Of a stretch of 7,935 bases of DNA, positions 5,761 through 7,935 are shown piece after piece. Below the pieces are notes generated by a model. It searched no databases. It was given only the letters and a program-made list of their open reading frames with translations, and had not been told where the DNA came from. Source of the stretch: a bacterium (GTDB lineage: Bacteria; Pseudomonadota; Gammaproteobacteria; Burkholderiales; Burkholderiaceae_C); the NCBI GenBank assembly GCA_030824095.1, contig JAVBYK010000496.1, positions 1 through 7,935 on the forward strand, read 5' to 3'. The position numbers and the translations under genes were made by a program. Within the stretch, counting starts at the first letter, position 1; every line of letters begins with the position of its first letter.

Positions 5761-5865
5761 CCCCTTGTGGACTGCATTGGTCTGCCAGCCGTCCGGGCGT
5801 GGCAGCGGTGCAACGTTGTGGCGTGGCCAAAGCGGCCGCGTGTAACCGGGGTGCAGGGGGTTCCG

Positions 5866-5874
5866 TGTGAAAAT
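5866..5874 (+). promoter_or_regulatory. Putative extended -10 promoter element for pyk
   Basis: TGT followed by GAAAAT (5869-5874) resembles an extended -10 (TGn plus hexamer) and ends 27 nt before the pyk ATG. No clear -35 is visible. A short leader with AGGAG at 5889-5893 and 8 nt spacing to the ATG follows. This is a weak call supported mainly by position. Confidence 0.3.
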
Positions 5875-5901
5875 GGCCGCCACACTAGAGGAGACTGATT
5901 C

Positions 5902-7335
5902 ATGCCACGTCGCGCTACCAAGATTGTTGCTACCCTGGGCCCCGCATCCAGCGATCCCGCATTGCTGGAGCAGATGATTCGGGCTGGCGTCAACGTGGTG
6001 CGCCTGAACTTCAGCCACGGCACGGCGCAGGACCATATTGGCCGCGCCCAACTGGTGCGCGAAGCCGCCCAGCGCGCCGGGCGTGAAGTGGCCATCATGG
6101 CCGACCTGCAGGGCCCCAAAATCCGGGTTGGGAAATTTGCCCAGGGCAAGGTGATGCTGGAGCCGGGCCAGAAATTTGTGCTGGACGCCGCCCGCACCGA
6201 GCTGGGCGATATTGACGCCGTGGGGCTGGACTACAAGGCTCTGCCGCGCGAGGTCAAGGCCGGTGATGTGCTGTTGCTCAACGACGGCCTGATCGTCATC
6301 ACCGTGGATGCTGTCAAGGGTGAAGCGGTGCACACCACTGTCAAGCTGGGTGGGGAGTTGTCCAACAACAAGGGCATCAATAAACAAGGTGGCGGCTTGA
6401 GCGCCCCGGCCCTGACGGCCAAGGACATGGACGACATCCGCACGGCGATGAGCTTCCAGGCCGACTACGTGGCCGTGAGCTTCCCGAAGAACGCCACCGA
6501 CATGGAAATGGCGCGCCAGCTGTGCAATGTGGCCGCCGCCGAGTACAACCACAAGCCAGGCCTGATTGCCAAGATCGAGCGCGCAGAAGCCATCCCCAAG
6601 CTGCTGGAAATCCTGCTGGCCAGCGACGGCATCATGGTGGCCCGCGGTGATCTGGCGGTGGAGGTGGGCAACGCCATCGTGCCGGGCCTGCAAAAGCGCA
6701 TGATCAAGCTGGCCCGCGAGCATGACCGCGTGGTCATCACCGCCACCCAGATGATGGAATCCATGATCACCAACCCGGTGCCGACCCGCGCCGAGGTCAG
6801 CGACGTGGCCAACGCCGTGCTCGATGGCACCGACGCCGTGATGCTGTCCGCCGAAACCGCCGCCGGCAAATACCCGCTGGAAACGATTGTGGAAATGGCC
6901 AAGATCTGCCATGCGGCAGAAGGCCATGAAGACTTCGAGTTGGAAGCCGACTTCACCGGAAAGACTTTCCAGCGCATCGACCAGAGCATCGCCATGGGCG
7001 CCTTGTTCACGGCCCACCACCTGGGCGCCAAGGCGATTGTGGCAATGACGGACAGCGGCTCCACTGCGCTGTGGATGAGCCGGCACCTGATTCGGGTGCC
7101 GATTTATGCGCTGACCTCGAAGGTGGTTACGCAGCGCAAGATGGCGCTGTACCGTAATGTGCGCCCCCTCTTTGTGGACACCAGTGCGGATCGCGATACC
7201 GCGCTGCGTGAGGCGGAAAGCCATCTGAAGTCCCGCGGCATCGTGCAGGCCGGCGACGTCTATGCCATCACCTGCGGTGAGCCCATGGGCGCGCCTGGCG
7301 GAACCAATATGCTGAAAATCTGCCGCGTGGAATAA
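5902..7335 (+). CDS. pyk: Pyruvate kinase (PykA-like)
   Basis: Converts phosphoenolpyruvate + ADP to pyruvate + ATP, the last glycolytic step, normally as a cytoplasmic homotetramer. At 477 aa it has the usual bacterial length. The A domain starts RATKIVATLGPASSD (4-18) and NVVRLNFSHG (31-40, with R34 and N36). ADLQGPKIRVG (67-77) begins the lid-like B domain, which ends near GGGLSAPAL (163-171). The catalytic LIAKIERAEA (221-230) gives K224 and the metal ligand E226. VARGDLAVE (246-254) gives metal ligand D250, and TATQMMESM (280-288) and DGTDAVMLSAETAAGKYP (308-325) follow. The C-terminal allosteric domain runs from about 355. The sequence most resembles E. coli PykA rather than PykF (for example SNNKGIN and LSAETAAG). 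ARGDLA has Ala where Gly is commoner, which I regard as a lineage variant. A strong AGGAG precedes the ATG. The stop lies 5 nt from the end of a convergent gene, leaving no room for a terminator. Confidence 0.97.
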   Translation: MPRRATKIVATLGPASSDPALLEQMIRAGVNVVRLNFSHGTAQDHIGRAQLVREAAQRAGREVAIMADLQGPKIRVGKFAQGKVMLEPGQKFVLDAARTELGDIDAVGLDYKALPREVKAGDVLLLNDGLIVITVDAVKGEAVHTTVKLGGELSNNKGINKQGGGLSAPALTAKDMDDIRTAMSFQADYVAVSFPKNATDMEMARQLCNVAAAEYNHKPGLIAKIERAEAIPKLLEILLASDGIMVARGDLAVEVGNAIVPGLQKRMIKLAREHDRVVITATQMMESMITNPVPTRAEVSDVANAVLDGTDAVMLSAETAAGKYPLETIVEMAKICHAAEGHEDFELEADFTGKTFQRIDQSIAMGALFTAHHLGAKAIVAMTDSGSTALWMSRHLIRVPIYALTSKVVTQRKMALYRNVRPLFVDTSADRDTALREAESHLKSRGIVQAGDVYAITCGEPMGAPGGTNMLKICRVE

Positions 7336-7340
7336 AGCCT

Positions 7341-7688
7341 TCAACGGGCAATGTTCTCGCGCACCAGGCGCGTGGTGACCGGGTTGAAATAGGCCTCGAC
7401 GATGCGGCCATGGCGGTCAAAGCCGTAGACCTCGTAGCAGCTGTTGTTGGCCACCTTGAACGTCTTGATGCGGTAGCCCCGGTGCTGCGCCAGCAGCCGC
7501 ATCTCATCCTCGGGGAACCATTCGGTGCGAGGGGCCGTGGTGCAGATGGTGCCGCCCGCTGTGCGGGCATAGCCGGAGGACGCCGCGGCGGGGGCTGGGG
7601 CCGTCTTCGCGGAGGGGCCGGTTTGTGCGAACCCGATAGCTGGCAGCAGTACCAGCAGGCTGGCGAGCAAGGGGATCAGGGGCTTCAT
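7341..7688 (-). CDS. Small secreted protein with PepSY-type domain
   Basis: Unnamed 115 aa protein of unknown role. Residues 1-21 form a typical Sec signal peptide: MK, a leucine-rich core, then AIGFA with likely cleavage before Q22. No lipobox cysteine is present, so a soluble periplasmic product is expected. A low-complexity Ala/Pro/Ser/Thr linker (about 23-45) precedes a compact domain at 55-112. Its pattern (EDEMRLLAQHRGYRIKTF, then CYEVYGFDRHGRIVEAYFNP and a basic end) fits the PepSY_2 type of fold known from inhibitory propeptides and small periplasmic proteins. The two cysteines, C49 and C84, could form a disulfide. The gene runs convergently into pyk with 5 nt between stops and diverges from fba across 158 nt. 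The ATG at 7688 lacks an obvious Shine-Dalgarno sequence, which leaves the start slightly uncertain, though the signal peptide supports it. Confidence 0.8.
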   Translation of the reverse strand: MKPLIPLLASLLVLLPAIGFAQTGPSAKTAPAPAAASSGYARTAGGTICTTAPRTEWFPEDEMRLLAQHRGYRIKTFKVANNSCYEVYGFDRHGRIVEAYFNPVTTRLVRENIAR

Positions 7689-7794
7689 GGGGTGTTTGTG
7701 CTTTGCAGGAAAGGTCCCTATGCTGATCCCTTGACATTAATCAGGCCTTAAATGCGCAAGCTGTGCAGATTCAGCCTGCTGCAAGCCTGGGCGC

Positions 7795-7800
7795 TAAAAT
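7795..7800 (+). promoter_or_regulatory. Putative -10 box for fba
   Basis: TAAAAT matches the sigma-70 -10 consensus at 5 of 6 positions and lies 46 nt before the fba ATG. The best upstream -35 candidate, TTCAGC (7770-7775), is poor and has a 19-nt spacer. A perfect TTGACA occurs at 7731-7736 but is too far away to pair with this box. Confidence 0.4.
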
Positions 7801-7808
7801 TGCTGCCA

Positions 7809-7830
7809 GTTACAAACCGGTTACCAACTT
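7809..7830 (+). repeat. Tandem 11-nt direct repeat in the fba leader
   Basis: GTTACAAACCG (7809-7819) is followed directly by GTTACCAACTT (7820-7830), matching at 8 of 11 positions, with palindrome AACCGGTT (7815-7822) spanning the junction. The 11-nt period is one DNA helical turn, and the pair lies just after the expected transcription start, a place where operators are found. No known regulator site is recognised, so function is inference. Confidence 0.3.
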
Positions 7831-7846
7831 CTTCAAGGACATCATC

Positions 7847-7935
7847 ATGGCTCTCGTTTCCATGCGCGAACTGCTCGACCATGCCGCCGCCAATGGCTAC
7901 GGCATTCCGGCGTTTAACGTCAACAACCTGGAGCA
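7847..7935 (+). CDS. fba: Class II fructose-bisphosphate aldolase, N-terminal fragment (3' end outside window)
   Basis: Reversibly splits fructose 1,6-bisphosphate into dihydroxyacetone phosphate and glyceraldehyde 3-phosphate. Class II enzymes use a divalent metal, and the Calvin-cycle type is also called CbbA. Only 29 full codons plus two bases are in the window. The N-terminus MALVSMRELLDH followed by GYGIPAFNVNNLE is highly characteristic of the class II family, in which the PAFNVNN stretch is conserved. AAGGA at 7835-7839 lies 7 nt before the ATG and supports the start. The metal-binding histidines lie beyond the window edge, so subtype cannot be confirmed. Position after pyk fits the pgk-pyk-fba grouping I recall for Betaproteobacteria. 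Confidence 0.93.
   Translation, partial: MALVSMRELLDHAAANGYGIPAFNVNNLE

Noticed and set aside
5832..5839. GCGGCCGC palindrome and nearby CAACGTTG (5811-5818) in the pyk upstream region
   Set aside because: 8-bp palindromes of this composition arise readily in GC-rich DNA. There is no spacing pattern or repeat supporting an operator.
5682..6197. N-terminal extension of the REC-GGDEF protein into the pyk coding region
   Set aside because: The frame is open, but the extra residues show no domain and lie antisense to conserved pyk sequence. REC homology begins just after the Met at 5681.
5719..7344. Very long open frame (541 codons) on the minus strand, antisense to pyk
   Set aside because: Composition is dominated by His, Gly, Gln and Ala with no recognisable domain, as expected when a GC-rich gene is read on the opposite strand. 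pyk on the plus strand matches its family throughout.
7731..7736. Perfect TTGACA -35 hexamer on the plus strand upstream of fba
   Set aside because: No acceptable -10 lies 16-18 nt downstream (7753-7760 is GC-rich), and the nearest good -10 (7795-7800) is far too distant. It may be chance in an AT-richer gap.
1..7935. tRNA, rRNA, CRISPR array, insertion sequence, toxin-antitoxin or phage genes
   Set aside because: I looked for tRNA-like cloverleaf ends, regularly spaced repeats, transposase motifs and small paired genes on both strands and found none.

Overview
The window looks like ordinary chromosome from a high-GC betaproteobacterium, most likely Burkholderiales, family Comamonadaceae (a Rhodoferax / Polaromonas / Acidovorax relative). 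The evidence is the G/C-rich third codon positions, a pgk...pyk-fba arrangement of the kind I recall from Betaproteobacteria, protein sequences that read like comamonad versions of housekeeping enzymes, and an AT-rich GCTAT...ATAGC / GGGCTAGAGGC dispersed repeat that I associate with this family. The taxonomic call is from memory and pattern recognition, not from a search.

Layout. (1) Positions 1-2235, + strand: the 3' end of def (peptide deformylase), fmt (methionyl-tRNA formyltransferase), then azlC and azlD (branched-chain amino acid exporter pair). Each junction is a 4-base start/stop overlap (GTGA, ATGA, ATGA), so this is a tightly coupled operon. (2) 2236-3521, +: a short leader with a -10-like box and alternative small hairpins, then pgk (phosphoglycerate kinase). 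(3) 3522-3615: a compact repeat that fills the whole gap between two convergent genes and contains a plausible intrinsic terminator. (4) 3605-5681, - strand: two diguanylate cyclase genes in tandem, a REC-GGDEF response regulator (upstream in transcription) followed 40 nt later by a GGDEF protein with an N-terminal sensor-like region. Both have intact GGEEF active sites and intact RxxD inhibitory sites. (5) 5682-5901: a divergent intergenic region with a second repeat-like inverted sequence and the pyk promoter area. (6) 5902-7335, +: pyk (pyruvate kinase, PykA-like). (7) 7341-7688, -: a small secreted PepSY-type protein ending 5 nt from the pyk stop. (8) 7689-7935, +: fba promoter and leader and the first 29 codons of a class II fructose-bisphosphate aldolase.

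Function. The def-fmt pair handles N-formylation and deformylation of initiator methionine. AzlCD exports branched-chain amino acids and appears to be carried on the same transcript. pgk, pyk and fba are central glycolytic / gluconeogenic (or Calvin-cycle) enzymes. The two c-di-GMP synthases and the PepSY protein lie on the opposite strand within this glycolytic group and look like later insertions, or at least separately regulated genes.

I see no phage, CRISPR, toxin-antitoxin, defence or biosynthetic system, and nothing I would call a new system. The observations most worth following are the repeat element that seems to have rewritten a short peptide inside Fmt, the related repeat/terminator after pgk, and the diguanylate cyclase pair lodged between pgk and pyk.
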